A DNA stretch of 13,383 nucleotides, from contig JABMRW010000048.1 of the NCBI GenBank assembly GCA_013202445.1, forward strand, positions 1 to 13,383, read 5' to 3'. Both the position numbers and the translations under genes were made by a program. This stretch comes from Deltaproteobacteria bacterium. GTDB taxonomy: Bacteria > Chloroflexota > Dehalococcoidia > Dehalococcoidales > BS750m-G39. Shown here one piece after another: positions 1 to 7,243 of this stretch (the stretch's first letter is position 1; each line of letters opens with the position of its first letter). Under the pieces are notes generated by a model, which saw only the letters and a program-made list of their open reading frames with translations, was not told the origin of the DNA and ran no database searches.

Positions 1-261
1 AAGGGTCAGAAAAACATCAACGCCGCCTGTTTTTATAGGCGGCGCTAACTTAGGCTCTAGCGTGCAGCGAAACGGTACTACATGGGTTACACAATACGCT
101 ATTTTGTGACGCACCGGTGGTTGGTCTTCAGTTCCGATTAGTTCAGAGTCGCATTGCACTTAATAGCGGAATGGTGAGTACCACCAGCCCCCGGTTTCAG
201 GCTTAATTGATACGTCCTCTTCTGGTAGGAGACATCCTATTTTACACTTGATAGCCGCCAT
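1..261 (-). pseudogene. Possible cysteine-containing small ORF interrupted by one stop codon
   Basis: On the minus strand an ATG at 261 opens a 33-codon frame (starting MAAIKCKIGC) that ends in TAA at 162-160. The same frame then stays open for 53 further codons to the window edge, with more Cys and His residues (VQCD, YCVTHVVPFRC). A single stop in 87 codons could mean a decayed small zinc-binding protein, or it could be chance. There is no convincing ribosome binding site before the ATG, and I recognise no family. Otherwise the first 333 bases hold only the hairpin at 21-44 and the promoter of the next gene. The call is weak. Confidence 0.2.
21..44. repeat. GC-rich inverted repeat (hairpin) near the left edge
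   Basis: CGCCGCCT (21-28) pairs perfectly with AGGCGGCG (37-44) around an 8-nt T-rich loop. On the minus strand the stem is followed at some distance by TTTTT, so it could be a weak terminator, but the T-run is not adjacent. What it belongs to lies left of the window. Confidence 0.4.
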
Positions 262-276
262 AGAAAATGATAAAGT
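248..276 (+). promoter_or_regulatory. Predicted sigma70-type promoter of the radical SAM gene
   Basis: TTGATA (248-253) and TAAAGT (271-276) are separated by exactly 17 bases, giving 5/6 and 4/6 matches to the -35 and -10 consensus. The start codon at 334 would leave a leader of roughly 50 nt. Found by eye; no other plus-strand gene nearby could use it. Confidence 0.4.
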
Positions 277-333
277 CTAAACGGCAAGTTTAATGAAGAT
301 TATATACCTTCACAGAAACCAGAGCCGGGTATT

Positions 334-1323
334 ATGGCTAAAATAAGTCCGTACGCATACGGGCATTTACCCCTGTATTTTTACCTCACCGGGACCTACT
401 CCAGGTTCCTGGCCACCGGTAAATGCCTGGGCTTTCCCCTGATTTTGCTGGTCCAGACGCAATCATTCTGTAACGGCCGGTGCTCAATTTGCCCCTACCC
501 CACCGTCAGCAAGCAGCTACCCCAGGGCAGGATGGAATGGAGCCTGTTCCAGAAAGTAATAGACGAAGCGGCGGCAGAGCCACTCTTAGCTTCAATAGTC
601 TTCGAACTGCACAATGAACCCCTGCTCGATGAAAGAATCTTTGACTGTGTCAGCTATATCAAGACCAAAGCCCCCGGCAAGCGTGTGGCAGTGGTCACCA
701 ATGGCGAATTACTGGACAGGTTCAGCCCCGAAGATATAGTGAGATCGAATCTGGATTCTTTAAGCATAAGCCTTAATGCACACTCCAGGGAGACCTACGA
801 ACGTATCAACACCGGGCTGGACTACGAAAAGGTGATGGATAATATCTCCCGCATGCTGTCCAACCCGTCCACCAGACAAAAAACAAGGCTAAACTTTATC
901 CTGACCGAACAGAATGAGTCTGAGGTCTATGAGGCCACCAGGTACTGGCGGGAGCGGGGGGTTAGCACCAAAGTCTCGGGGGTAACCAACCGGGCAGGCA
1001 TCCTGGAAAACTACGAAAAGCTCAGGCCTAAGGCCGGCTATGATAGCGGCTCCGGCCCGGCGGCGGGCTGGCGGCGTTTAAAGGGTGGGGTGAGACACGC
1101 TCTGGGCTGTCACGTGCCGTTCTATGAAATGAACGTCCTATTTAACGGAGATGTCCTTATATGCAGCGAGGACTGGAATAGAACTACCGTGGTGGGTAAT
1201 GTAGCCACCCAATCCTTAAAGGAGATCTGGAACTCCGAAAAAGCTAATGAAAACAGGCGGCTATTACTAAAAAAGAAATTTGAGCAGTTAGATTCCTGTA
1301 AAGAATGTTGTATGGCTAGGTAG
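334..1323 (+). CDS. Radical SAM/SPASM domain protein
   Basis: A 329-aa radical S-adenosylmethionine enzyme. The cluster motif C46-x3-C50-x2-C53 (CNGRCSICPY) binds the SAM-cleaving [4Fe-4S] cluster. HNEPLLD (93-99) sits where the family's GGEPLL-like SAM-binding segment is expected. The C-terminal third is SPASM-like, with C259, C277 in a FNGDVLICSEDW context, GNV...SLKEIWNS, and C322/C325/C326 in CKECC, which should hold auxiliary cluster(s). Such enzymes modify peptides or proteins or build cofactors; the substrate here cannot be read from sequence. No precursor peptide, transporter or protease suggesting a RiPP locus is adjacent. ATG 334 is the only start codon after the in-frame stop at 271-273, though its ribosome binding site is poor. 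Its stop overlaps the convergent TRAP permease gene by 8 bp. Confidence 0.9.
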   Translation: MAKISPYAYGHLPLYFYLTGTYSRFLATGKCLGFPLILLVQTQSFCNGRCSICPYPTVSKQLPQGRMEWSLFQKVIDEAAAEPLLASIVFELHNEPLLDERIFDCVSYIKTKAPGKRVAVVTNGELLDRFSPEDIVRSNLDSLSISLNAHSRETYERINTGLDYEKVMDNISRMLSNPSTRQKTRLNFILTEQNESEVYEATRYWRERGVSTKVSGVTNRAGILENYEKLRPKAGYDSGSGPAAGWRRLKGGVRHALGCHVPFYEMNVLFNGDVLICSEDWNRTTVVGNVATQSLKEIWNSEKANENRRLLLKKKFEQLDSCKECCMAR

Positions 1324-3217
1324 CGTGCTTTCTTAATTGCCACAGCAAGATTAAGCCGGCCAGAATAACGGCCCCGGCATTTACCAGCAGGTTAGGTGGT
1401 ATCAGAGCAATTCCGGCTGCAACTAGCAATAACCTCTCAAAGATATTCAGGCGTTTAACCATCCACCCCTCGAGCGCCGATGCCAGGCAGAACACCAGTA
1501 TGGTAGAAGCGACCAGAGCCCAGATTATCTCCACGGGGCTGCCGAACAGCAATAGAGCCGGGCGGTAAACAAAGACAACAGGAATTATAAAGCCCACTAC
1601 GGCCAGGCGGACGGCGGTGAAGCCGATACGCCAGAAACTGGCCCCGGCAATACCAGCGGCAACAATAGCACCTATAGCTATCGGCGGGGTTATGAAGGCC
1701 AGATTAGCGTAGTAGAGGGAAAAGAAATGGGCGACCAGTACCGGTAATCCAGCCTTCACCATAAGCGGGGCGACAATCAGGACTGTCATCAGGTAAGCCG
1801 CCGTCGGCGGCACCCCGGTACCCAAAACGATGCAGGCCACCCCACCCATCACCGCCAGAAGCAGCAGGGAATTGCCCGCCGAGAGGCTGACCAGATGGCT
1901 GAAAGCGCTGCCCAACCCGGTCTGGAAAAGGGCGACTATTATTATCCCGCTCAGGGCGCAGACCGGTGCCACCCAGGCTAAATCCTGTACCGCCTCACCG
2001 AGAGCCTTAGCAATTTGCTTCAGTCCCATCCGGGTCTCTTTCCTGAGAGCCGCCGCCAGCGGCACCGCCAGCATCGCCCAGATTACGGCGGTCACCGGGT
2101 AATAGCCCGCCAGCAACAGCACAATTAAAACTACGAGAGGTATGAGTAAATGCCCCTGCTTTTTCAATTTATCCCACAGCTGGCTAAAATTTATCCTTTC
2201 GCCGCTGCCGGCTATGCCCAGGATTATGGCCTGGTAATGCACCTGAAGAAGCAGGCATAAATAATAAAAAAAGGCGGGGATTATGGCCAGTATCATTATC
2301 CTAGCGAAGGGTGTTCCGGTCAGCTCGGCCATTATAAAAACGATGCCGGTCATGATGGGGGGGACGATGCTGGCCCCGGTTGATGCCGCCGCCTCAACGG
2401 CTCCGGCGTAGTACGGCTTATAACCTATCTGCTTCATCATGGGAATGGTAAAGCTGCCGGTGATTATCATATTGGTGGCCGGCCCGCCGGTGACACTGCC
2501 CATAAAAGCGCTGCCGACCACGGCCACCTTGGCCGGCCCTCCCCTGGCCCCACCGGCCAGGGCCTGGCACAGGGAAATAATCAGGTCGCCCAGCCCGGCA
2601 TACTGCATCAGTTTGCCGAAGACGAAAAAGAGGACAATAAAGGTAGCCGACATTCGCAGCGGTATGCCCCAGATGCCCTGCAGGCGCGCCCATACCGTGG
2701 TGTCTAAAATCTCGGTAAAGCTAAGGCCGGGATTTTTCCATATACCAGGCAGGTAAGGACCGAGGTACATGAGCAGCAGAAAGGCGAAAATGATAATCAC
2801 AAACGGCAGGCTCACCGCCCTCCGGGCGGCCTCGAAGAGGAGCAGCAACATCAAAACGGCGGCGGCTATCTCCACGCCGGACAGCGGGGTGATCACCAGG
2901 TCACGCTGCATCAGTGTGTCCAGGTTTAACAGGAAATAAACGCCCACCGCCAGAGCCAGCAAAACGAGGATAATATCAACCACCGGCAGCCGGGCTGACT
3001 CTTTGCCCGAATAGGAAAAAACGAGCAAGGTCAGTATCAGGATGGAAAACAGGTGCACCACCGAGTGGAGGTCTACCGGGGCATGCCAGATACCCAGAGC
3101 GACGATATGGTATAGAGCAACGGCTACGGCAAAGGCGAAGGTGAGCCGCCGGATAATGCCGGACGGAAGCTTTCTTCTGGCTACCGGCCGGAATATGCCG
3201 CTTATCGGGCTACTCAT
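1316..3217 (-). CDS. TRAP transporter fused permease (DctQ-DctM, 4TM/12TM type)
   Basis: A 633-aa polytopic membrane protein. The N-terminal part (about 25-150) has four to five hydrophobic segments corresponding to the small DctQ-like subunit, followed by a large DctM-like channel domain. Its hallmark is the conserved block at about 235-295: GSAFMGSVTGGPATNMIITG, then FTIPMM and AGAVEAAASTGASIVPPIM. This matches TRAP 4TM/12TM fusion permeases, which work with TAXI-type binding proteins in Na+/H+-driven uptake of organic acids or similar solutes. The start at 3217 is 39 bp downstream of the binding-protein gene stop, so the two are surely co-transcribed. The 3' end overlaps the convergent radical SAM gene by 8 bp. 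The substrate is not deducible. Confidence 0.95.
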   Translation of the reverse strand: MSSPISGIFRPVARRKLPSGIIRRLTFAFAVAVALYHIVALGIWHAPVDLHSVVHLFSILILTLLVFSYSGKESARLPVVDIILVLLALAVGVYFLLNLDTLMQRDLVITPLSGVEIAAAVLMLLLLFEAARRAVSLPFVIIIFAFLLLMYLGPYLPGIWKNPGLSFTEILDTTVWARLQGIWGIPLRMSATFIVLFFVFGKLMQYAGLGDLIISLCQALAGGARGGPAKVAVVGSAFMGSVTGGPATNMIITGSFTIPMMKQIGYKPYYAGAVEAAASTGASIVPPIMTGIVFIMAELTGTPFARIMILAIIPAFFYYLCLLLQVHYQAIILGIAGSGERINFSQLWDKLKKQGHLLIPLVVLIVLLLAGYYPVTAVIWAMLAVPLAAALRKETRMGLKQIAKALGEAVQDLAWVAPVCALSGIIIVALFQTGLGSAFSHLVSLSAGNSLLLLAVMGGVACIVLGTGVPPTAAYLMTVLIVAPLMVKAGLPVLVAHFFSLYYANLAFITPPIAIGAIVAAGIAGASFWRIGFTAVRLAVVGFIIPVVFVYRPALLLFGSPVEIIWALVASTILVFCLASALEGWMVKRLNIFERLLLVAAGIALIPPNLLVNAGAVILAGLILLWQLRKHAT

Positions 3218-3256
3218 AAAACCGCCTTGACCATAGACCCCTACCCTTTACCGGCT

Positions 3257-4303
3257 CTACCAGTCCACCCAGCCCATCTCCCGATAGAACTCCAAAGCCC
3301 CGGGGTGAATCGGCACGCCGGATTGCTCCATTACCTTCAGTGAGTTGGCTATAGCCGCGGGGGCCAGTTGCTCCTCAAAGTTAGCGCTGGCGGCGATGAG
3401 CATATCCTGGTGGCTGAACAAAGCCTTGAGTGTGTAATAGACGATATCATCTGGCATATCGGGACGAGTAGCCAGAAACTCGTAGTCAGTGACGGAGGGG
3501 ACATCCTGGGTAACAAAGGGGTAAGTACCGGCGGGAATGACAACTTCGTCGTAGCCCAGCGACTTAAAAAACTGGATAAGTCCGGGGTCGTCAATAGGCA
3601 GCAGCTTCAGGTCAAAGGTTACCCCCATAAATACCGGGTACGGTATTGGCCCCCAGGACAGACCTATATCAACCGTTCCCGCCCGTAAAGCTTCAACACC
3701 CTCCGGCATGACCATCACGACGGTTTCGTGCCTGGCACCCCAGGCTTCAGCTTCACCCAGGCTCGACCCGTAGTATCCCAGAATCTTTTCAAACAGTAAC
3801 TTGGCGACGCCGGCGCCAGTGCCCGCCTTGAAGGGATACTTCTTTTCCACGATATCACCAATGGAGTTAAGCCCCGTTTTAGGCAAAGCTAAGAAGTGGA
3901 TAGGACGGTTAGTTACCGGCATAACGGCACTATAGGCTGTTGCCGCCTCAAAATCTATCTCCGGGTGCAAAGGCGCGTGGACTTCAACCTCAAGATGGCG
4001 CGGGTACATGCTAAAGAAATAGTCCGCCTCGCCTTCAATACGTTTGTTCATAACCCGCGCCTCACCGCCGGCGGCCAGCGAGGTTACCTGCCAGTTCGGG
4101 TACTCCACCCTTATCGCCTCGGCAATGGTATCGGCTCTAAGCTGCTGGCTGGTCCCGGCACGGAATCCCATTACAATCAAATCAACATCCTGGGGCATAT
4201 CTTCCGGTGGCGTGGTTGGTGCCGATGCGGGGCAGGCCGTCAGCAGGACAGCCAGCGCCAGCACCATACATACCGCTGGTAATACAAGTCGCTTGATAGT
4301 CAT
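3257..4303 (-). CDS. TAXI family TRAP transporter solute-binding lipoprotein
   Basis: A 348-aa extracytoplasmic binding protein. The N-terminus has a basic start (MTIKR), a hydrophobic core and a lipobox LTAC with C24 as the predicted lipidated cysteine, followed by a Thr/Pro-rich linker. The mature part has the TAXI layout: an early TSQQLRADTIAEAIR stretch, a middle KAGTGAGVAKLLFEKIL segment, VEALRAGTVDIGLSWG, and a C-terminal DDIVYYTLKALF plus HPGALEFYREMGW. It delivers a solute, probably a carboxylate, to the fused permease encoded just downstream. AAGGAG is about ten bases before ATG 4303 and directly follows the stop of the upstream gene (15-bp gap), so translation is probably coupled. 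Confidence 0.93.
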   Translation of the reverse strand: MTIKRLVLPAVCMVLALAVLLTACPASAPTTPPEDMPQDVDLIVMGFRAGTSQQLRADTIAEAIRVEYPNWQVTSLAAGGEARVMNKRIEGEADYFFSMYPRHLEVEVHAPLHPEIDFEAATAYSAVMPVTNRPIHFLALPKTGLNSIGDIVEKKYPFKAGTGAGVAKLLFEKILGYYGSSLGEAEAWGARHETVVMVMPEGVEALRAGTVDIGLSWGPIPYPVFMGVTFDLKLLPIDDPGLIQFFKSLGYDEVVIPAGTYPFVTQDVPSVTDYEFLATRPDMPDDIVYYTLKALFSHQDMLIAASANFEEQLAPAAIANSLKVMEQSGVPIHPGALEFYREMGWVDW

Positions 4304-4318
4304 TTTTTATTTACTCCT

Positions 4319-5920
4319 TTACTCTTTAGTCTTTACCTTCTGAATATGCAGAGGCAGCAGCTTGCCGGCGGCAGTAATAATCGGCCGCATGCGCTTCACC
4401 CGCAGCATATCCGCCTGGGACCACATCTCGGCCATCATCCGCTGCGTGTCCTTCCCCTTGCTCAGTTCAGCGAGGATAGTTTTGACAAGCTCAGCCTCGT
4501 CTATCTCGCCTACTTCAGGGCTAACTAACACGCTAAGTGATGTATAAGCCCGTTCATCCTCATCCTCCACCATCTGGTAATCGGTGGAAGCGCCGCCGAA
4601 TTTAGCCGGCAGCACCTCCTCAATAATCCTTAGCAAATCGGTGCCGACAAAGCTCATTCCTTCACCGGTGAGCTTATCAAAACTGCGTATATTGTAGAGG
4701 TGGTCGGTCAGTCCCAGCTCTTCAAGCGCACAGCCGCAATGCCTGGTCTCAATCACCCCGTGGTCACCACTCTCCACATTCAGTAGCATCTTGGGCGCCT
4801 TGGACAGAAGAGAAGTAAAGAGAAAGGCATTGACTGAGGCGCCACCAAAGGGCGTTTCCCGCCGGTGCTGAATTACGGCGTGGAAATCCATTAGAAGGTG
4901 GATATCATCGGAGGCCGCCGTCTGACCGGCACAGCCAAAGCCGATAATGCCTACCTCGGCCGAGGCGTACATGTTGATTGCTCTAGCCCCAACCGCGCTG
5001 ATTTCTTTAGTCTTGGCCTCGGTAAGCGGCTCGCCGGCCACGGCGAAGGTAGCCCCGGACAGGTCTAACTGCCCCTCCACAGCCGCCTGGCAGACTCTGA
5101 CTGCCGAACTGGGCAGGGTCCACAGGACACAGCCCCGCCCTCTCTGCAGTAACTCCACCAGGCAAGCGGCGACCTTATCGGCCTGCTCAAGGCTGACATA
5201 CTCAGGCCTGGCAAAAGTAGCCCCGAAGAGCCGCCCGGCGTAAACGGCGTAAGCGATGGCCAGACGCTTGGTCAGGGAGGGCCTGATTGTCCTCGCCGCC
5301 ACCGGCGAAAACCACCTTACCGGCGGGTTACCCATCTTAATTGACCGGAACATCGTCGGTAGCCCTGCGGTCGAGGGCAATATCGGCATCCACAGCAAAA
5401 CCGGGCTGCCCAAAATACCATAAGCATCAAAGGCAACCGCGTTTTGGGCAGCATGATAATAATAACGGTCGAAGTTCATCATAACCCTGGTGCCGGTGCC
5501 GCGGCTGGCGCTGCTGCTGGCCTCAAAATGCCGGACCAGGAAGGGGTTGTTAAAGTCGTCTTCCTTGAATCTAAAGGCCTTCCCGCTGCGGACGACCTCT
5601 TTTTTGCCTTTGAACTCCTCGATGGTTATATAGACGCCGGCTTCCCTCAACTTACGGAGGGCAGGCTCAATACCATCCGAGCGCACCATTTTTTCCAAAT
5701 CAGCGTATTCACAGCCGGCCAACTCAAGCAGCTTGAGGTAGGGGCTGGCGGCGTTATCGTAGATGGCCCTCTTTACCATCGCCAGCAGGTTCTGCTCCCT
5801 ATTCTGGAGTCCCTGCTTTACGATTTCACGGCTCTGCTCCAGAGTAACTGGCTCTCTGAGAAAAGCCTTTAGCCCCCAACCCAAGCGCCAGTAGGCCGCC
5901 AGTTGATTAAATAAGGACAT
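4319..5920 (-). CDS. Adenylate-forming enzyme, PaaK/LuxE-like (ANL superfamily)
   Basis: A 533-aa protein with the architecture of phenylacetate-CoA ligase or acyl-protein synthetase relatives. SSSASRGTGT (135-144) corresponds to the phosphate-binding A3 loop, but it departs from the usual SSGTTGxPK. AVAGEPLTEAK (294-303), NMYASAEVG (316-324, the A5-like YGxTE position) and GDHGVIE come next. The C-terminal small domain has SFDKLTGEGMSF and ends in TAAGKLLPLH, whose K520 matches the catalytic lysine position of the family. These enzymes adenylate a carboxylic acid and pass it to CoA or a protein. Being first in an operon with a TRAP transporter suggests that it activates the imported acid, which is an inference. 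A GGAGG site lies close before ATG 5920. The exact substrate and product are unknown. Confidence 0.75.
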   Translation of the reverse strand: MSLFNQLAAYWRLGWGLKAFLREPVTLEQSREIVKQGLQNREQNLLAMVKRAIYDNAASPYLKLLELAGCEYADLEKMVRSDGIEPALRKLREAGVYITIEEFKGKKEVVRSGKAFRFKEDDFNNPFLVRHFEASSSASRGTGTRVMMNFDRYYYHAAQNAVAFDAYGILGSPVLLWMPILPSTAGLPTMFRSIKMGNPPVRWFSPVAARTIRPSLTKRLAIAYAVYAGRLFGATFARPEYVSLEQADKVAACLVELLQRGRGCVLWTLPSSAVRVCQAAVEGQLDLSGATFAVAGEPLTEAKTKEISAVGARAINMYASAEVGIIGFGCAGQTAASDDIHLLMDFHAVIQHRRETPFGGASVNAFLFTSLLSKAPKMLLNVESGDHGVIETRHCGCALEELGLTDHLYNIRSFDKLTGEGMSFVGTDLLRIIEEVLPAKFGGASTDYQMVEDEDERAYTSLSVLVSPEVGEIDEAELVKTILAELSKGKDTQRMMAEMWSQADMLRVKRMRPIITAAGKLLPLHIQKVKTKE

Positions 5921-5945
5921 TCTGCCTCCGGACCGGAATCAGTAG

Positions 5946-5975
5946 ATTTTAACATATACCTATGAAGCCGCTCAA
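5946..5975 (-). promoter_or_regulatory. Predicted promoter of the adenylating enzyme-TRAP operon
   Basis: Read on the minus strand, TTGAGC (5975-5970) is followed after 18 bases by TAAAAT (5951-5946), giving 4/6 and 5/6 consensus matches. The leader to ATG 5920 would be about 20 nt. CTCAATA (5971-5977), overlapping the -35 box, is repeated inverted as TATTGAG (6022-6028). This could be an operator, though the arms are short and 44 bp apart. Confidence 0.5.
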
Positions 5976-6096
5976 TACTGCGCTCATATAGACGCGGTAT
6001 CCTGCCAACTATCACGCTGTATATTGAGTCCTAGACCTGCTCAAAACACAAGCAGCGGCGGTCACATTTGTCCATTATGTGTTGTGGGTAACAAGA

Positions 6097-6130
6097 AAAG
6101 CTGGATATCTGTGAATAGATATCCAGCTTT
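6097..6130 (-). terminator. Intrinsic terminator of the DUF5679-like gene
   Basis: A perfect 14-bp stem, AAAGCTGGATATCT (6097-6110) with AGATATCCAGCTTT (6117-6130), and a 6-nt loop. On the minus strand it is followed by TCTTGTTACC, a modest T-rich tail. It starts 29 bp after the stop codon at 6160. The near-perfect symmetry could also let it work weakly in the other direction. Confidence 0.75.
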
Positions 6131-6159
6131 CGCTAATCCCGATTCCAATAGTATCGGCA

Positions 6160-6300
6160 TTAGCTCTTTCCTATTCTGAACATCTTGGTGCCACATACGG
6201 GGCATACACCCTGCGTTGCTGGCTTGCCATTCTTCATGGTTATCGCCTTGGCATCCTTCATTTCTCTCTTGGTTCGACATTTCATACAGTATGCTTGCAT
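6160..6300 (-). CDS. Four-cysteine mini protein, DUF5679-like
   Basis: A 46-aa protein, MQAYCMKCRTKREMKDAKAI followed by a Lys/Gly stretch and GVCPVCGTKMFRIGKS. Two CxxC pairs (C5/C8 and C33/C36) form a probable single zinc ribbon. The pattern of an N-terminal YCxKCRxKxEM and a C-terminal CPxCGTKMFRIG is that of small DUF5679 proteins, which I associate with Chloroflexota and relatives. Their function is unknown. ATG 6300 is preceded by AAAAGGGGGG about eight bases away and by a clear promoter, and the gene has its own terminator, so it is a free-standing transcription unit. The family name is from memory; the coding status is well supported. Confidence 0.85.
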   Translation of the reverse strand: MQAYCMKCRTKREMKDAKAITMKNGKPATQGVCPVCGTKMFRIGKS

Positions 6301-6324
6301 TGGTCTACCCCCCTTTTGTTACGA

Positions 6325-6354
6325 AGCATAAGCTATTCGTTTCTGCAATGTCAA
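6325..6354 (-). promoter_or_regulatory. Promoter of the DUF5679-like gene
   Basis: On the minus strand a perfect -35 box TTGACA (6354-6349) is followed after 18 bases by TATGCT (6330-6325), a 4/6 match to the -10 box. Transcription would start near 6318, leaving a leader of about 18 nt carrying the AAGGGGGG ribosome binding site. This is the best promoter in the window. Confidence 0.65.
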
Positions 6355-6408
6355 TAGTCACACACCTAGTTAACAGGTAAAACAAGCTTGGAATGTGTGA
6401 TTGGGCAT

Positions 6409-6451
6409 AAAAAGAGGCTCCCAAGTGTGAGAACTGCCGGGGAGCCCCTCT
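6409..6451 (-). terminator. Intrinsic terminator of the 13-gene cassette operon
   Basis: AGAGGCTCCC (6413-6422) pairs with GGGAG-CC-CCTCT (6440-6451, with a 2-nt bulge). On the minus strand the stem is followed by TTTTTAT (A-run 6409-6413 on the plus strand). It lies about 60 bp after the last stop codon of the operon and separates it from the DUF5679-like unit. Confidence 0.75.
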
Positions 6452-6500
6452 CTTCCCTTATCAGACGCCCCAGAATGGCTTTTTAGCCACTTCCCCAGGA

Positions 6501-6526
6501 GGGGGCAAGGATTATCCCTTGCCCCC
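6501..6526 (-). repeat. Perfect hairpin overlapping the last stop codon of the operon
   Basis: GGGGGCAAGG (6501-6510) pairs with CCTTGCCCCC (6517-6526) around a 6-nt loop that contains most of the TAA stop codon at 6514-6512. There is no T-run next to it, so it is not itself an intrinsic terminator. It could protect the mRNA 3' end or influence termination of translation. Confidence 0.55.
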
Positions 6527-7039
6527 ACCCTCGGTAGGGAGGGTAAACAGTTCCGGCTGTACCAGCTTATCCCTGGCGGCTTTCTCCACCCTCTCCTGGC
6601 GCTTCTCATCCCGGTCGCGCTCTTGCCTGGCTTTGACCCTTCTTTCGTAGAGCCACCTCTTAAGGCGGTTAAGGTCGTCCTCCTGGTTGCGGGTTAGTGA
6701 CTCCACCCGGATATCCTCGGGCATGGTGGCCCCGGACTGCGGGGTTCGCTGCTTCTCATAGACCTTGGTGGTGATGTAGAGGTATATCTGTGCCCAGTCG
6801 TGGTCAAAAGGTGCTGTTAGACCAGCGGTGTAGAGATAGGCACAAGCCTCGGCGTCAGTACCGGTCATCTCCTCCCCTTTGATAACCTTCATGTTTTCAA
6901 TCAGCCTCTCCAGGGTGATGGCGCTTTTCAACCAGTCGGGGAGGGTATCTCCCCATCCCCCGGGCATGACGATAATCGGGTCACATATGGCGCCTACGAT
7001 TTCCGAGATGCCTTTTTCAAGCTCCCTTTCAGCTGTCAT
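6512..7039 (-). CDS. Conserved hypothetical protein with C-terminal QPELF peptide
   Basis: A 175-aa soluble protein, last of the operon. The N-terminal half (1-100) looks like a compact fold with distinctive segments CDPIIVMPGGWGDTLPDW (19-36) and TGTDAEACAYLYTAGLTAPF (59-78). Residues 115-158 are a highly charged Arg/Glu/Lys helix, probably coiled-coil, followed by the flexible tail VQPELFTLPTEGGGKG. QPELF (161-165) resembles the beta-clamp-binding pentapeptide (consensus QL[SD]LF) and sits in an exposed tail, which is typical for such peptides; the operon also encodes a clamp. GAGAGGGGATTAAG precedes ATG 7039, and only one base separates it from the upstream stop. I do not recognise a named family. 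A DNA-associated clamp client is an inference. Confidence 0.8.
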   Translation of the reverse strand: MTAERELEKGISEIVGAICDPIIVMPGGWGDTLPDWLKSAITLERLIENMKVIKGEEMTGTDAEACAYLYTAGLTAPFDHDWAQIYLYITTKVYEKQRTPQSGATMPEDIRVESLTRNQEDDLNRLKRWLYERRVKARQERDRDEKRQERVEKAARDKLVQPELFTLPTEGGGKG

Positions 7040-7040
7040 C

Positions 7041-7241
7041 TTAATCCCCTCTCTTAACGTGAAGCCCGAAGGACACGCCGAGGTAGCCGATTGTGTAGTT
7101 GGCGATGTCCTCGCGAATTCGGTCTTGCTCTTCGCCGGAGAATTTCCCCAGGCACTCCTCGAGCGTTTCGGCGACCTTTTTTATGGCCTTCTCTTTCTTG
7201 TACTCGTAGTCAGCCCGTTCCGTCTTCGGTTGATCTTTCAT
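7041..7241 (-). CDS. Small charged hypothetical protein (66 aa)
   Basis: A 66-aa, Lys/Glu-rich, mostly helical protein starting MKDQPKTERADYEYKKEKAI, with a more hydrophobic C-terminal part (ANYTIGYLGVSFGLHVKRGD). ATG 7241 is chosen over the in-frame GTG at 7247 because that GTG is part of the AGGAGGTG ribosome binding site. The site itself lies in the last codons of the upstream gene (stop at 7244), so translation is probably coupled. No family is recognised. Confidence 0.7.
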   Translation of the reverse strand: MKDQPKTERADYEYKKEKAIKKVAETLEECLGKFSGEEQDRIREDIANYTIGYLGVSFGLHVKRGD

Positions 7242-7243
7242 GC

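Noticed and set aside
1..333. RiPP precursor peptide for the radical SAM/SPASM protein
   Set aside because: No plus-strand small ORF with a ribosome binding site and a leader/core pattern is visible upstream, and no export or protease gene is near.
6062..6280. A 72-codon minus-strand frame over the DUF5679-like gene
   Set aside because: It runs through the terminator hairpin and overlaps in another frame the 46-aa gene, which has the ribosome binding site, promoter and CxxC pairs.
6364..6378. Imperfect palindrome ACCTAGTTAACAGGT upstream of the DUF5679-like promoter
   Set aside because: Only four base pairs at the ends match well, and it lies beyond the -35 box; too weak to call an operator.
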